Origin: Lachnospiraceae bacterium
Lineage (GTDB): Bacteria > Bacillota_A > Clostridia > Lachnospirales > Lachnospiraceae
Assembly: GCA_017464645.1 (NCBI GenBank)
Contig: JAFTZF010000004.1
Coordinates: forward strand, 1 to 17,544
Direction of reading: 5' to 3'
Length of the DNA stretch: 17,544 bases
A program made the translations under genes and the position numbers. Positions 6,521 through 14,281 of this stretch are shown here, one piece after another. The stretch's first letter is position 1, and the number at the start of each line of letters is the position of its first letter. The notes below the pieces were generated by a model. The model was not told the DNA's origin and made no database searches. It worked only from the letters and a program-made list of their open reading frames with translations.

Positions 6521-7762
6521 TTACAGCTGTCCGTACAACTCCCGGGGCACATAAGCCTTCACATAAATGCCCTCCGCCTCGTACTCCTCGGAAATCAGTG
6601 TTCCGTATTTGCGGATCCGGGCGATGACGCCCGCCTGATCATAAGGGTACAGCCGCTCTATATAAATCTGCCGGTTCTGAAGGATTTCCTCCAGCAGGCC
6701 CTCCAGCTCCTCCAGACCCTGACCGGTCTTTACGGATGTGCCCAGGCTCTTGTCCGCCTGGAAATCCCGCAGCACCACCGGTTCTGTCAGAGCGTCCTGC
6801 TTGTTAAACAGTGTCACTATTATTTTATCCGATACCTCCAAAGAACGCAAGGTTTCATACACCGTAAACATCTGCTTCTCCGCCCGGGGATTGGATGCAT
6901 CCACCACATGCAAAAGGATGTCTGCATATTTTGCCTCCTCCAGGGTACTCTTAAAAGCCTCGATCAGGTGATGGGGCAGCTTCTGAATAAATCCTACCGT
7001 ATCTGTCAGCAGAATCTCCTGGCCGCTCTCCAGGGTCAGCTTGCGTGTGGTGGGATCCAGGGTGGCAAACAGCTTATCCTCCGCCAGCACATCCGCTCCC
7101 GTCAGCCGGTTCAGCAGACTGGATTTGCCTGCATTGGTATATCCCACAATAGCTGCCACCGGAAGCTTCTGCTCCGAGCGCTTGCTGCGGGTAACTTCCC
7201 GATGGGTCTTTAATTCTTTTAATTCCCGATTGAGCTGGGCAATCCGGTCCTTGATATAGCGCCGGTCCATTTCCAGCTTCTTTTCACCGGGGCCCCTGGT
7301 ACCGATGCCGCCGCCCAGTCTGGACAGGGAGCTTCGAAGTCCCACCAGTCTTGCCAGGCGATAACGCAGCTGGGCCAGCTCTACCTGCAGCTTTCCTTCA
7401 CTGCTGGTGGCCCGGGCCGCAAAAATGTCCAGGATCAATAAAGTCCGGTCCATGACCTTGGTCTCCAGGCTCAATTCCAGATTGCGCAGCTGGGCCGGGG
7501 ACAGTTCGTCGTCACAGATAATACCTGTGGCTTCTGTCTCTTCGATCAGCTGCAGTACCTCTGTAATCTTGCCTTTGCCAATATAAGAGCCGGGATGAAT
7601 GGCCTCCCGTATCTGAATGACCCGGCCCACCGTCAGCGCACCCGCTGTGGCAGCCAGTTCCTCCAGCTCATCTAAGGATTCCACCGGACTTTCCTGGCCG
7701 GTTCCCACCGCCACCAGAATGACCCGTTCCTGAATTTGTTCCTCCTGATACCAACTTGTCAA
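6521..7762 (-). CDS. hflX: GTPase HflX
   Basis: HflX is a ribosome-binding GTPase of the Obg superfamily; known members split stalled or stressed ribosomes. With the chosen start the protein has 413 residues. The N-terminal half includes HPGSYIGKGK, a DELSP segment, and the family signature GGGIGTRGPGE at about 150-160 ahead of a basic coiled stretch. The G domain has the P-loop GYTNAGKSS (207-215), DTVGF (254-258) and NKQD (320-323). The start is most likely TTG at 7762-7760: it overlaps the stop of the upstream zinc-ribbon gene as TTGA and has AAGGAG about eight bases upstream. An ATG at 7876 is in frame but would bury 38 extra residues inside the upstream gene. It is co-transcribed with glmS upstream and pyrF downstream. 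Confidence 0.94.
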   Translation of the reverse strand: MTSWYQEEQIQERVILVAVGTGQESPVESLDELEELAATAGALTVGRVIQIREAIHPGSYIGKGKITEVLQLIEETEATGIICDDELSPAQLRNLELSLETKVMDRTLLILDIFAARATSSEGKLQVELAQLRYRLARLVGLRSSLSRLGGGIGTRGPGEKKLEMDRRYIKDRIAQLNRELKELKTHREVTRSKRSEQKLPVAAIVGYTNAGKSSLLNRLTGADVLAEDKLFATLDPTTRKLTLESGQEILLTDTVGFIQKLPHHLIEAFKSTLEEAKYADILLHVVDASNPRAEKQMFTVYETLRSLEVSDKIIVTLFNKQDALTEPVVLRDFQADKSLGTSVKTGQGLEELEGLLEEILQNRQIYIERLYPYDQAGVIARIRKYGTLISEEYEAEGIYVKAYVPRELYGQL

Positions 7763-7953
7763 ATCGGTCTCTCCTTCTCCGCCCAAAGATCTGCGTATTG
7801 CTGCCGTTTTTTCTCGCTCATTTCCGAGTACTCCAAAAAAGTAAGCCCGGTCACCGGCAGGTTCTGCCTGCCGCATTTAGAGCAGGTCATGGTAACCCGG
7901 CGGGAGCCCAGTATCAGCTTCCGGCACTCCGGGCACAGATATAGTTTCATCAT
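7759..7953 (-). CDS. Small zinc-ribbon protein, function unknown
   Basis: A 64-residue protein with CPEC at 7-10 and CSKC at 24-27, a CxxC-x13-CxxC zinc ribbon. An acidic-basic helix follows (EMSEKKRQQYADLWAEKE). There is no signal peptide or membrane segment, so it is probably cytoplasmic. The ATG at 7953 has AGGAG overlapping the glmS stop codon, and its own stop overlaps the hflX TTG start, so it is tightly coupled on both sides. That coupling and the absence of stops argue that it is real. Zinc ribbons of this size bind nucleic acid or protein partners. A link to the ribosome through hflX is a guess from position only; no function is claimed. Confidence 0.82.
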   Translation of the reverse strand: MMKLYLCPECRKLILGSRRVTMTCSKCGRQNLPVTGLTFLEYSEMSEKKRQQYADLWAEKERPI

Positions 7954-7965
7954 AAAAGTAAGCTC

Positions 7966-9792
7966 CTATTCCACCGTTACGGATTTGGCCAGATTTCTGG
8001 GTTTATCCACATCACAGCCCTTGCCGATAGATACATAGTATGCAAACAGCTGCAGCGGAATGATCGCCAGGGAATTGGCAAAGTATGCATTGGTCTTGGG
8101 CAGATAGATCACATAATCCGCTGTCTTTTCCACCTCAGTATTTCCTGCGATGGTCACCGCCATGACACAGGCTCCGCGGCTTTTTACCTCCACCATATTG
8201 CTGATGGTCTTTTTAAACAGCTCCTCCTGGGTCAGCACTGCATTGACCAGGGTTCCCTCCTCGATCAGGGAAATGGTCCCGTGCTTCAATTCGCCGGCCG
8301 CATAAGCCTCAGAATGAATGTAAGAAATCTCCTTCAGCTTCAGGGAGCCTTCCATGGAAATGGCATAGTCGATGCCCCGGCCGATAAAGAAAATGTCCTT
8401 TGCAGCCAGATAGCGGTTGGCAAACCGCTGGATCCGCTCCTTGTTGGACAAAAGCAGTTCAATCTGCTCCGGCAGACGCTGCAGGTCCTCCAACATATCA
8501 GAAAAGGTCTCCTGGGAAATTTCTCCCCGCACCTTTGCAAATTTCATAGCCAGCAGATACTGGGCAATGAGCTGGGTGCTGTAGGCCTTGGTGGTGGCCA
8601 CCGCAATCTCCGGACCGGCCCAGGTATACATCACATTGTCTGCCTCTCTGGCAATGGAGCTCCCCACTACATTTACAATACCCAGCACACGTACACCGCG
8701 CTTCTTGGCCTCACGAAGAGCCGCCAGCGAGTCTGCGGTTTCACCGGATTGACTGATGATGAGTACCAGGGTATCCTTATCCAGGATGGGATTCCGATAC
8801 CGGAACTCGGAGGCCAGGTCCACTTCTACCGGGATTCTTGCCAATCCCTCGAAGATATATTTACAGGTAACACCTGTGTGGTAAGCAGAGCCGCAGGCCA
8901 CAATATAGAGCTTCTTAATGGCCCGGATCTCTTCATCCGACAAGCCCAGCTCCTCGATCACGATGTCGCCGTCTTCCACACGGGGACTGAAGGTATCCCG
9001 CACTGCCTTGGGCTGCTCATACATCTCCTTCAGCATGAAATGTTCGTAGCCGCCTTTTTCTGCAGCATTGATATCCCACTCGATGGTAACGGACTCCTTC
9101 TGGATCTCCTCTTCATCAATGTTGTAGAAGGTCATGGTGTCCTTGGTCAGCCTGACGATTTCCTGGTTCTCAATAAAATATACATTTCTGGTGTATTTCA
9201 GCACTGCAGGCACATCCGATGCGATCAGATTGCCCTTGGAAGATGTTCCCACAATGAGGGGGCTGTCTTTTCGTACTGCATAGATTTCCCCGGGATGATC
9301 CTGGAACATGATGCCGAAAGCATAGGAGCCCTCCAACCGATGCATGATCTTGGTGATGGCCTCCAGGGGATTGCCATTGTAATAGTAATCCAGCAAATGG
9401 GCCACTACCTCTGTATCTGTCTCAGAACGGAACTCGTAGCCGCGGCTTATGAGTGTCTGCTTCAGTTTCAGATAGTTTTCAATGATTCCGTTGTGAACTA
9501 CCACAATGGAACCGGTTCTATTCAAATGGGGATGGGCGTTTGCATCTGACGGCACTCCGTGGGTGGCCCAGCGGGTATGTCCGATACCGGCTGTGCCCGG
9601 CAGCATAGCTCCGTCGTGAGTCAGCTCGCTGAGCACCTTCAGGCGGCCCAGAGATTTGACCATCTGTATTTCCTGTCCGTTGTAAATGGCGATTCCTGCA
9701 GAGTCATATCCGCGGTATTCCAGCTTTGATAGCCCATCCAGCAAAATAGGTGCTGCCTGCTCTTCTCCAATGTATCCTACTATTCCACACAT
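7966..9792 (-). CDS. glmS: Glutamine--fructose-6-phosphate aminotransferase (isomerising) GlmS
   Basis: GlmS makes glucosamine 6-phosphate from fructose 6-phosphate and glutamine, the entry step to UDP-GlcNAc for peptidoglycan and wall glycans. The 608-residue length is standard. Cys2 in MCGIVGYIG is the glutaminase nucleophile once Met is removed, and the class II amidotransferase domain includes LEYRGYDSAG and GHTRWATHG. Two SIS sugar-isomerase domains follow, with SQSGETADSL in the first, SEAYAAGELKHG in the second, and the conserved C-terminal end DKPRNLAKSVTVE. The ATG at 9792 has GAGGAGG seven bases upstream, and that site overlaps the stop of the preceding glycosyltransferase gene. No room exists for a glmS ribozyme directly upstream, since the gap is 13 bases. 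Confidence 0.98.
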   Translation of the reverse strand: MCGIVGYIGEEQAAPILLDGLSKLEYRGYDSAGIAIYNGQEIQMVKSLGRLKVLSELTHDGAMLPGTAGIGHTRWATHGVPSDANAHPHLNRTGSIVVVHNGIIENYLKLKQTLISRGYEFRSETDTEVVAHLLDYYYNGNPLEAITKIMHRLEGSYAFGIMFQDHPGEIYAVRKDSPLIVGTSSKGNLIASDVPAVLKYTRNVYFIENQEIVRLTKDTMTFYNIDEEEIQKESVTIEWDINAAEKGGYEHFMLKEMYEQPKAVRDTFSPRVEDGDIVIEELGLSDEEIRAIKKLYIVACGSAYHTGVTCKYIFEGLARIPVEVDLASEFRYRNPILDKDTLVLIISQSGETADSLAALREAKKRGVRVLGIVNVVGSSIAREADNVMYTWAGPEIAVATTKAYSTQLIAQYLLAMKFAKVRGEISQETFSDMLEDLQRLPEQIELLLSNKERIQRFANRYLAAKDIFFIGRGIDYAISMEGSLKLKEISYIHSEAYAAGELKHGTISLIEEGTLVNAVLTQEELFKKTISNMVEVKSRGACVMAVTIAGNTEVEKTADYVIYLPKTNAYFANSLAIIPLQLFAYYVSIGKGCDVDKPRNLAKSVTVE

Positions 9793-9805
9793 GGCGTATC
9801 CTCCT

Positions 9806-10714
9806 CTATTTCCAATACCTGCGGTTCATGGTGCAGCGAAGCACCAGCCACCGGGGCAGTTTCTGATAATTTCTTCCCAATTTATAACCAATATATTTAC
9901 AGCCGCTCTGGTATACCAGGCTGAATATCAGCCAGGGCTTTCCAATGCGGACACAGTGTTTCATGGACTGCTTTACCATCCGGATTCCTTCACTCTCGGA
10001 GCAAATCCCTCCGAACACCTCCGGATGATCCGCCTGGGACACGGCCAGATCAAAGTTCCGATGGAACTGCTGCATTCCCGAATAATTGTGGGAATGCACC
10101 ACCAGGGCCTCGGCCACATAGGCGATGCTGTAGCCGGCCTTTATAAGGCCTCCCGCAAAGATCATATCTTCGTTAAAAATGGTATGCTGCACAAATCCGC
10201 CTAATTCCTCATAGGTCTTCTTTTCATACATGGCACACACATTGGAGCAGAAAAAGGTCTTGATGCCCAGCTTGGGCAAATCTGCCAGACTCTTTACCCG
10301 GCTCTCTTTCGAATAATTAAAGCTTCTGGTGTAGCGCTCCAGCTCCTTGCAATCCGGCGCAGGCAGCTGCCGCCCGTAGGCTGCCTTCACATTCTCCTGC
10401 TCAAAAGCTGCCGCCAGCTTTTCCACCAGACAGGCATCCCCGGGCACTGCGTCCTGGGTCATATACAACAGATATTCTGCCTGAGAATGACAGGCTCCCT
10501 GATGGCGGGTCCCGCCATGATCAAAGCTTTCTTTTTCCAATTGATAAAGCCGGATTCCCGGATGAATGCCCAGAAGTTCCTTGGAAAAAGTCACCTCTCC
10601 CGTATTCATCAAAATGATATGCTCCACCTGCAGTGTCTGCTGCGCCAGCATATCCAAGAGCCGCTTTAATTTCTCATCGGGCCGGTAAACCGGAATGATC
10701 ACATCAATCTTCAT
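9806..10714 (-). CDS. Family 2 glycosyltransferase, rhamnosyltransferase-like
   Basis: A 302-residue inverting GT-A glycosyltransferase likely to add a sugar to a lipid-linked or nascent wall glycan at the inner face of the membrane. It opens with MKIDVIIPVYRPDEKLKRLL, the standard GT2 nucleotide-sugar fold. The FDHGGTR motif at about 64-70 is typical of rhamnosyltransferases, TQDAVPGD at 86-93 supplies the metal-binding acidic residues, and FNEDM near 180 holds the likely catalytic acidic pair. The C-terminal third is basic and hydrophobic, suggesting membrane association. The ATG at 10714 has GAGGGG about five bases upstream and overlaps the stop of an 18-codon upstream ORF. It heads the glmS-containing unit; its acceptor is unknown. 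Confidence 0.9.
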   Translation of the reverse strand: MKIDVIIPVYRPDEKLKRLLDMLAQQTLQVEHIILMNTGEVTFSKELLGIHPGIRLYQLEKESFDHGGTRHQGACHSQAEYLLYMTQDAVPGDACLVEKLAAAFEQENVKAAYGRQLPAPDCKELERYTRSFNYSKESRVKSLADLPKLGIKTFFCSNVCAMYEKKTYEELGGFVQHTIFNEDMIFAGGLIKAGYSIAYVAEALVVHSHNYSGMQQFHRNFDLAVSQADHPEVFGGICSESEGIRMVKQSMKHCVRIGKPWLIFSLVYQSGCKYIGYKLGRNYQKLPRWLVLRCTMNRRYWK

Positions 10715-10767
10715 GTTGCCCCTCTGTTTCTAAAAATGGACGAGGCAATGACTACTACCTCGTCCAT
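10711..10767 (-). CDS. Candidate 18-codon leader ORF ahead of the glycosyltransferase gene
   Basis: The open frame ATG...TGA encodes MDEVVVIASSIFRNRGAT. AAAAGGG lies about seven bases upstream of its ATG. Its TGA overlaps the ATG of the glycosyltransferase gene as ATGA, the usual geometry for coupled translation. The terminator-like hairpin at 10736-10767 lies entirely inside it, so the first codons form the left arm of the stem. It may be a chance frame, since it is short and part of its sequence is constrained by the hairpin. If the promoter at 10784-10812 is used, its ribosome site would sit almost at the transcript 5' end. Confidence 0.4.
   Translation of the reverse strand: MDEVVVIASSIFRNRGAT
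10731..10767 (-). terminator. Hairpin terminator or attenuator between the LCP gene and the glycosyltransferase gene
   Basis: ATGGACGAGG and CCTCGTCCAT form a perfect 10-bp stem (10758-10767 with 10736-10745) around a 12-base loop, followed on the minus strand by TTTTTA. It stands 35 bases after the LCP stop and 17 bases before the next start codon. It can end the exopolysaccharide operon, or act as an attenuator in the leader of the next unit, since a promoter lies upstream of it. Confidence 0.8.
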
Positions 10768-10783
10768 CAGTTTTCCCTTTTCT

Positions 10784-10812
10784 ATTATACTCCGAAAGCT
10801 CCTATTCGTAAA
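10784..10812 (-). promoter_or_regulatory. Promoter candidate for the glycosyltransferase-glmS-hflX-pyr unit
   Basis: TATAAT (10784-10789) is a perfect -10, with TTTACG (10807-10812, four of six matches) 17 bases upstream inside the last codons of the LCP gene. Transcripts would start near 10777 and pass directly into the hairpin at 10736-10767, making that hairpin a leader element. Confidence 0.5.
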
Positions 10813-11878
10813 CCCCTGTATCCATTGCAATCTTGTCGCTGATTTTAATAACTGTAGGTGACGGATAATAATCTTCCTCATCAAACAGGAACTTATGCAA
10901 TTCCTTTACATTTTCCTCCAGGTTTGCGGGAATTACACACTGGCCATAACCGGTACCTAAGTTGACACCTGTCTTATCAATGGGGAATCCCATAGTCTCA
11001 CCGATCTCATAGTTCATGGCATCTGCTGCCTTTGCGATCAATTCTGCAGAAGTGAAGTTGGTCAAAACCTGCGGGAATACTTCATCTACGATGTCGATCA
11101 GGGTTCCCACACCCATGGTCTTTGCCTTATTGGCGATCAGGGTCAGCACCTCTCTCTGGCGCTCGGTTCTCTTATAGTCACTTCCTGCTGTGTAACGGAT
11201 ACGGCAATAGGAAGTTGCCTGCACACCGTCCAGGGTCTGCAGTCCGGGGCCTTCCAGCAGTGTGGTGTTTACACCGGATACATACGCAGTCTCCAGAATA
11301 TAATCATTTACATAGCCCCACTCTTGGTCATCCACGTCTACTTCAATACCACCCAACAGATCTACGACCTCAATCAAAGCCAGGAAGTCCACGCTGACAT
11401 AGTACTCAATATTCAGATCCAGGTTCATCATCAGCATCTGTACTGCCTGCTCCGCACCGCCGGCTGAATATGCGCCGTTACACTTGTTGTACTTATCGTT
11501 TGCCAGGTTCAGATAGGTGTCACGATATACAGAAACCATCTTTACCACACCGGTCTCGTTATTGATACTTGCAATGATAATGGTATCACTGCGGTTGCCG
11601 GGACCAAGATCACTCTTTCCATCACCCATAGTTCTGGTATCGATACCGAACAGAGCGATATTCGTATAGCCTTTCATGGTCTCCTTTGCTTCTTCGGAAA
11701 TACCCTCGTTCATCTCCGCATTCAATCCACCGGACTGAATCTTGTCCAGCTTTCCCACAACCCAGAGGCTGCCCACCAGAACCACCAGCATCAGTGCCTC
11801 AACCACCAGTGCCGTAGCCATCAATTTTTTTCTCTTTGTGGAACGCTTCTTTTCTTTTTTCACCTTTGTATCTGCCAT
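10802..11878 (-). CDS. LytR-CpsA-Psr (LCP) family glycopolymer ligase
   Basis: LCP proteins transfer undecaprenyl-pyrophosphate-linked glycans (teichoic acids, capsule) onto peptidoglycan outside the cell. This 358-residue protein has a very basic cytoplasmic tail of about 19 residues, one membrane anchor at about 20-41, then the extracellular LCP domain. Hallmarks are LFGIDTR (76-82), RSDTIII (96-102), SVYRDT (116-121), NGAYSAGG (134-141), and the RYTAGSDYKRTERQ run at 228-241 with the conserved Arg/Asp set that grips the pyrophosphate. The ATG at 11878 has AAAGGA upstream. It follows the initiating sugar transferase by 24 bases, fitting the role of final attachment enzyme for the glycan built by this cluster. 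It is the last gene before the hairpin at 10731-10767. Confidence 0.95.
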   Translation of the reverse strand: MADTKVKKEKKRSTKRKKLMATALVVEALMLVVLVGSLWVVGKLDKIQSGGLNAEMNEGISEEAKETMKGYTNIALFGIDTRTMGDGKSDLGPGNRSDTIIIASINNETGVVKMVSVYRDTYLNLANDKYNKCNGAYSAGGAEQAVQMLMMNLDLNIEYYVSVDFLALIEVVDLLGGIEVDVDDQEWGYVNDYILETAYVSGVNTTLLEGPGLQTLDGVQATSYCRIRYTAGSDYKRTERQREVLTLIANKAKTMGVGTLIDIVDEVFPQVLTNFTSAELIAKAADAMNYEIGETMGFPIDKTGVNLGTGYGQCVIPANLEENVKELHKFLFDEEDYYPSPTVIKISDKIAMDTGVYE

Positions 11879-11902
11879 GATAGAATCCTTTCTGTGAATC
11901 GA

Positions 11903-13315
11903 TTAGTAAGCGTTTTTATTTATAAATCCTTTGAAAAATGTAAGGAAAAGGATTTTGATGTCAAAGCCTACTGTCCAATTTTCGATGTAATATAAATCAT
12001 GCTCTATTCGTTTTCGGATAGATGTATTGCCTCGGTATCCGTTGATCTGTGCCCAGCCCGTCACACCCGGCCGCACCTGATGCTTGATCATATAGCGGGG
12101 AATTTCTTCCCTGAACTTCTCCACAAAGAAGGGGCGCTCGGGCCGCGGTCCCACCAGACTCATATCTCCCTTCAGAACATTGAAGAACTGTGGCATCTCG
12201 TCAATGCTTGTCTTACGGATGATCCGTCCCACAGGTGTCACTCTGGGGTCATCCGGAACCGTCCATGCACCTCGCTCCTGCTTGGGGGACTGGACCTCCA
12301 TGGAACGGAACTTGTACATCTGGAAGGTTTTATTGTGCAGGCCCACCCGTTCCTGCTTGTAGATCAGCGGACCCGGAGAGGTCAGCTTAACGGCGATAGC
12401 CGCCACCAGCATAAAGGGCGAGAAAGCAATGATCGCCACAATGGAACCTACAATATCCATGCATCGCTTCACCAGCGCATTGAAGGTATTGGTCAAAGGC
12501 ACATGGCGGATATTGACTACCGGCAAGCCCAGCAAATCCTCTGTATAAGGTTTTGTAGGAATAATATTATTGTAATCCGGAATAAATTTTGTATGCACAC
12601 CGGACTTTTCACAGACAGCTACGATATGCTCCAGCTTGGAATACTCATTCAAGCCCAGCGTGATCACGATCTCATCCAGCTCATTCTTTTCCAGCAGGCC
12701 GGCCAGGTCTTCTGTGGTTCCCAGCACCTCTACACTCCGGTACTTCATGCCGGTATGCACATTGTCATCCAGCATGCCCAGAACCTCATAGCCCCACTCC
12801 GGATTGCTTTTGAGCCGGTCAATAAATTCCTCTGCCGCGCGGCTGTAGCCCACCAGAATGATGTGCTTGAGATTAAATCCGCTGCGGCGCATCCTGGTCA
12901 GTATCATACGGATGATATTGCGGGCCAGACACTCCAGCGCAATATTGATCACATAGAAATAAGCCAGCATGGGCCGGGAGAAGTTGTTGGCAAACTCCAG
13001 CATATCTCCTCGGATCAGATACAGCCCGCCCAGGAAAATCAGAAGGCCGATGGAATTGGCCTGAATGATCCTCCCCAGCTCTACCCTTCGGCCCTGTACC
13101 CGCTTAGCCGCATACAGGTTAAATGCCATATACAGAATCAGATATACGGGTACGATCAGTACCAGCATCTCTGCATACTGCCGGAACGGAAGACCGGTAA
13201 TGGCTCCCTGAACCTTAAACACCAGGGTCCAGGCCGTCAAATATGAAATTATAATAATCAGACCGTCAATGACTACATGCAGCCGATTAAAATGCCGCTG
13301 ATTATCTTTGATCAA
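11903..13315 (-). CDS. Polyprenyl-phosphate sugar-1-phosphate transferase (initiating exopolysaccharide transferase)
   Basis: This enzyme starts a glycan by moving a hexose-1-phosphate from a nucleotide sugar to undecaprenyl phosphate. The 470-residue protein has the full two-part layout of the WcaJ/CpsE group. Four N-terminal membrane helices lie at about 14-34, 50-69, 84-101 and 115-133; a Rossmann-like CoA-binding-type domain from about 150 carries [14 protein letters not shown]; another membrane segment lies near 285-310; and a C-terminal bacterial sugar transferase domain follows. The latter shows RVGL, YKFRSM, the catalytic pair Asp372-Glu373 in [18 protein letters not shown] and [15 protein letters not shown]. 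The start is TTG at 13315, giving the family-like N-terminus (M)[17 protein letters not shown] weak GGTGAG site overlaps the upstream stop, and no ATG fits. The sugar (glucose or galactose) cannot be told. Confidence 0.95.
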   Translation of the reverse strand: MIKDNQRHFNRLHVVIDGLIIIISYLTAWTLVFKVQGAITGLPFRQYAEMLVLIVPVYLILYMAFNLYAAKRVQGRRVELGRIIQANSIGLLIFLGGLYLIRGDMLEFANNFSRPMLAYFYVINIALECLARNIIRMILTRMRRSGFNLKHIILVGYSRAAEEFIDRLKSNPEWGYEVLGMLDDNVHTGMKYRSVEVLGTTEDLAGLLEKNELDEIVITLGLNEYSKLEHIVAVCEKSGVHTKFIPDYNNIIPTKPYTEDLLGLPVVNIRHVPLTNTFNALVKRCMDIVGSIVAIIAFSPFMLVAAIAVKLTSPGPLIYKQERVGLHNKTFQMYKFRSMEVQSPKQERGAWTVPDDPRVTPVGRIIRKTSIDEMPQFFNVLKGDMSLVGPRPERPFFVEKFREEIPRYMIKHQVRPGVTGWAQINGYRGNTSIRKRIEHDLYYIENWTVGFDIKILFLTFFKGFINKNAY

Positions 13316-13321
13316 TGAATC

Positions 13322-14281
13322 TCACCCAAATCTCTTTCCCAGGTTCTTCCACAGCACCAGCTGGATTTTACCGTAGCTTAGAAGATGTTTCCAACAGAAC
13401 TTCACTTTTGCATCCCGGCTGCAAAGCCGAATCCCTGCCAGCAATCCTTTTCTATAAGTATTGCCCAATCCCTTGCGAAGAAAAAACACGTACTTCACAC
13501 CAAAACCTGCCAGGAAAAAGGGCAGATTCAAAAGGATCTGAGGCCAGGGCATATTTTTATAAATCAAATACACGCTGTTGCGTGAGCTGTAAGTCACTTT
13601 GAACTCATTGTACCGGGAACCGCTTGTCCCGCTTCCCACATGATACACCTTTGCTGCAGGCTCATATAAATTGTGCCAGCCGAAAATCTGTGCCCGATAT
13701 CCCAGATCGATATCTTCCAGATATGCAAAATGTGCCTCATCAAAATATCCGATCTGCTCCAGCACTGCTTTGCGGTAAATAGCCGCTCCTGCGCAGGCCG
13801 CAAACACCCGGTCCGGCTTCTCATACAGATCCGCCGGCTTGTCCTTGCCCCGGGCAAAGGCCCAGCCAAGGGCGCAATAAAAATTCCCCGCATCATCGAT
13901 CCGGTCCGGCTGATGATACTGCAGCATCTTCGCTCCTGCGGAAAATGCCTTTTTATCTGCATCCAGCGCCTTTACCAGTGCTTCCACAAAACCCGGACAC
14001 ACCTTCGTATCATTGTTCAGCAGAATCACATAGGCCGAATCTGCTGCTTTCAGGCCCTCATTTACCGCCCTGCAAAAGCCGTAGTTTCGATCCAGGCCGA
14101 TGAGGCGCACCTGAGGATACCCTTCCGTCACCCGCTCCCGGCTGCCGTCAGCGGAACCATTGTCCACCACGATGATCTGCTCCGGCTCCATCTGCGTCAA
14201 TAACGCCTGCAGACAGGTATCTATAAATTCCATGCCATTGTAGTTGGGAATTACAACGGACACCTGATTTCTATTTTTCAT
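13322..14281 (-). CDS. Family 2 glycosyltransferase, WbbL-like
   Basis: A 319-residue GT-A glycosyltransferase of the group that includes dTDP-rhamnosyl- and other sugar transferases for surface glycans. It begins NQVSVVIPNYNGMEFIDTCL. Visible are VVDNGSADGS (38-47), the metal site LLNND at 87-91, CAGAAIYRK near 163-171 and the catalytic-base region YLEDIDLGYR at 187-196, then HVGSGTS. The C-terminal part has two hydrophobic amphipathic stretches and many basic residues, suggesting membrane binding. The ATG at 14281 (MKNRNQ) was chosen; an ATG at 14314 adds eleven residues with no family match. It overlaps the upstream gene by 11 bases and sits six bases ahead of the sugar-1-phosphate transferase, so translation is likely coupled. 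Its sugar and acceptor are not known. Confidence 0.9.
   Translation of the reverse strand: MKNRNQVSVVIPNYNGMEFIDTCLQALLTQMEPEQIIVVDNGSADGSRERVTEGYPQVRLIGLDRNYGFCRAVNEGLKAADSAYVILLNNDTKVCPGFVEALVKALDADKKAFSAGAKMLQYHQPDRIDDAGNFYCALGWAFARGKDKPADLYEKPDRVFAACAGAAIYRKAVLEQIGYFDEAHFAYLEDIDLGYRAQIFGWHNLYEPAAKVYHVGSGTSGSRYNEFKVTYSSRNSVYLIYKNMPWPQILLNLPFFLAGFGVKYVFFLRKGLGNTYRKGLLAGIRLCSRDAKVKFCWKHLLSYGKIQLVLWKNLGKRFG

Noticed and set aside
7763..7876. ATG at 7876 as the hflX start
   Set aside because: It would overlap the zinc-ribbon gene by over 100 bases and has no good ribosome site, while TTG at 7762 has a strong site and a stop/start overlap.
8281..9549. Long plus-strand open frame opposite glmS
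   Set aside because: It lies wholly antisense to a perfectly conserved glmS, shows no recognisable domain and has a low-complexity His/Gln-rich composition typical of reverse-complement frames.
11999..13246. Long plus-strand open frame opposite the sugar-1-phosphate transferase gene
   Set aside because: Antisense shadow of a gene with clear catalytic motifs; no domain or ribosome binding site of its own.
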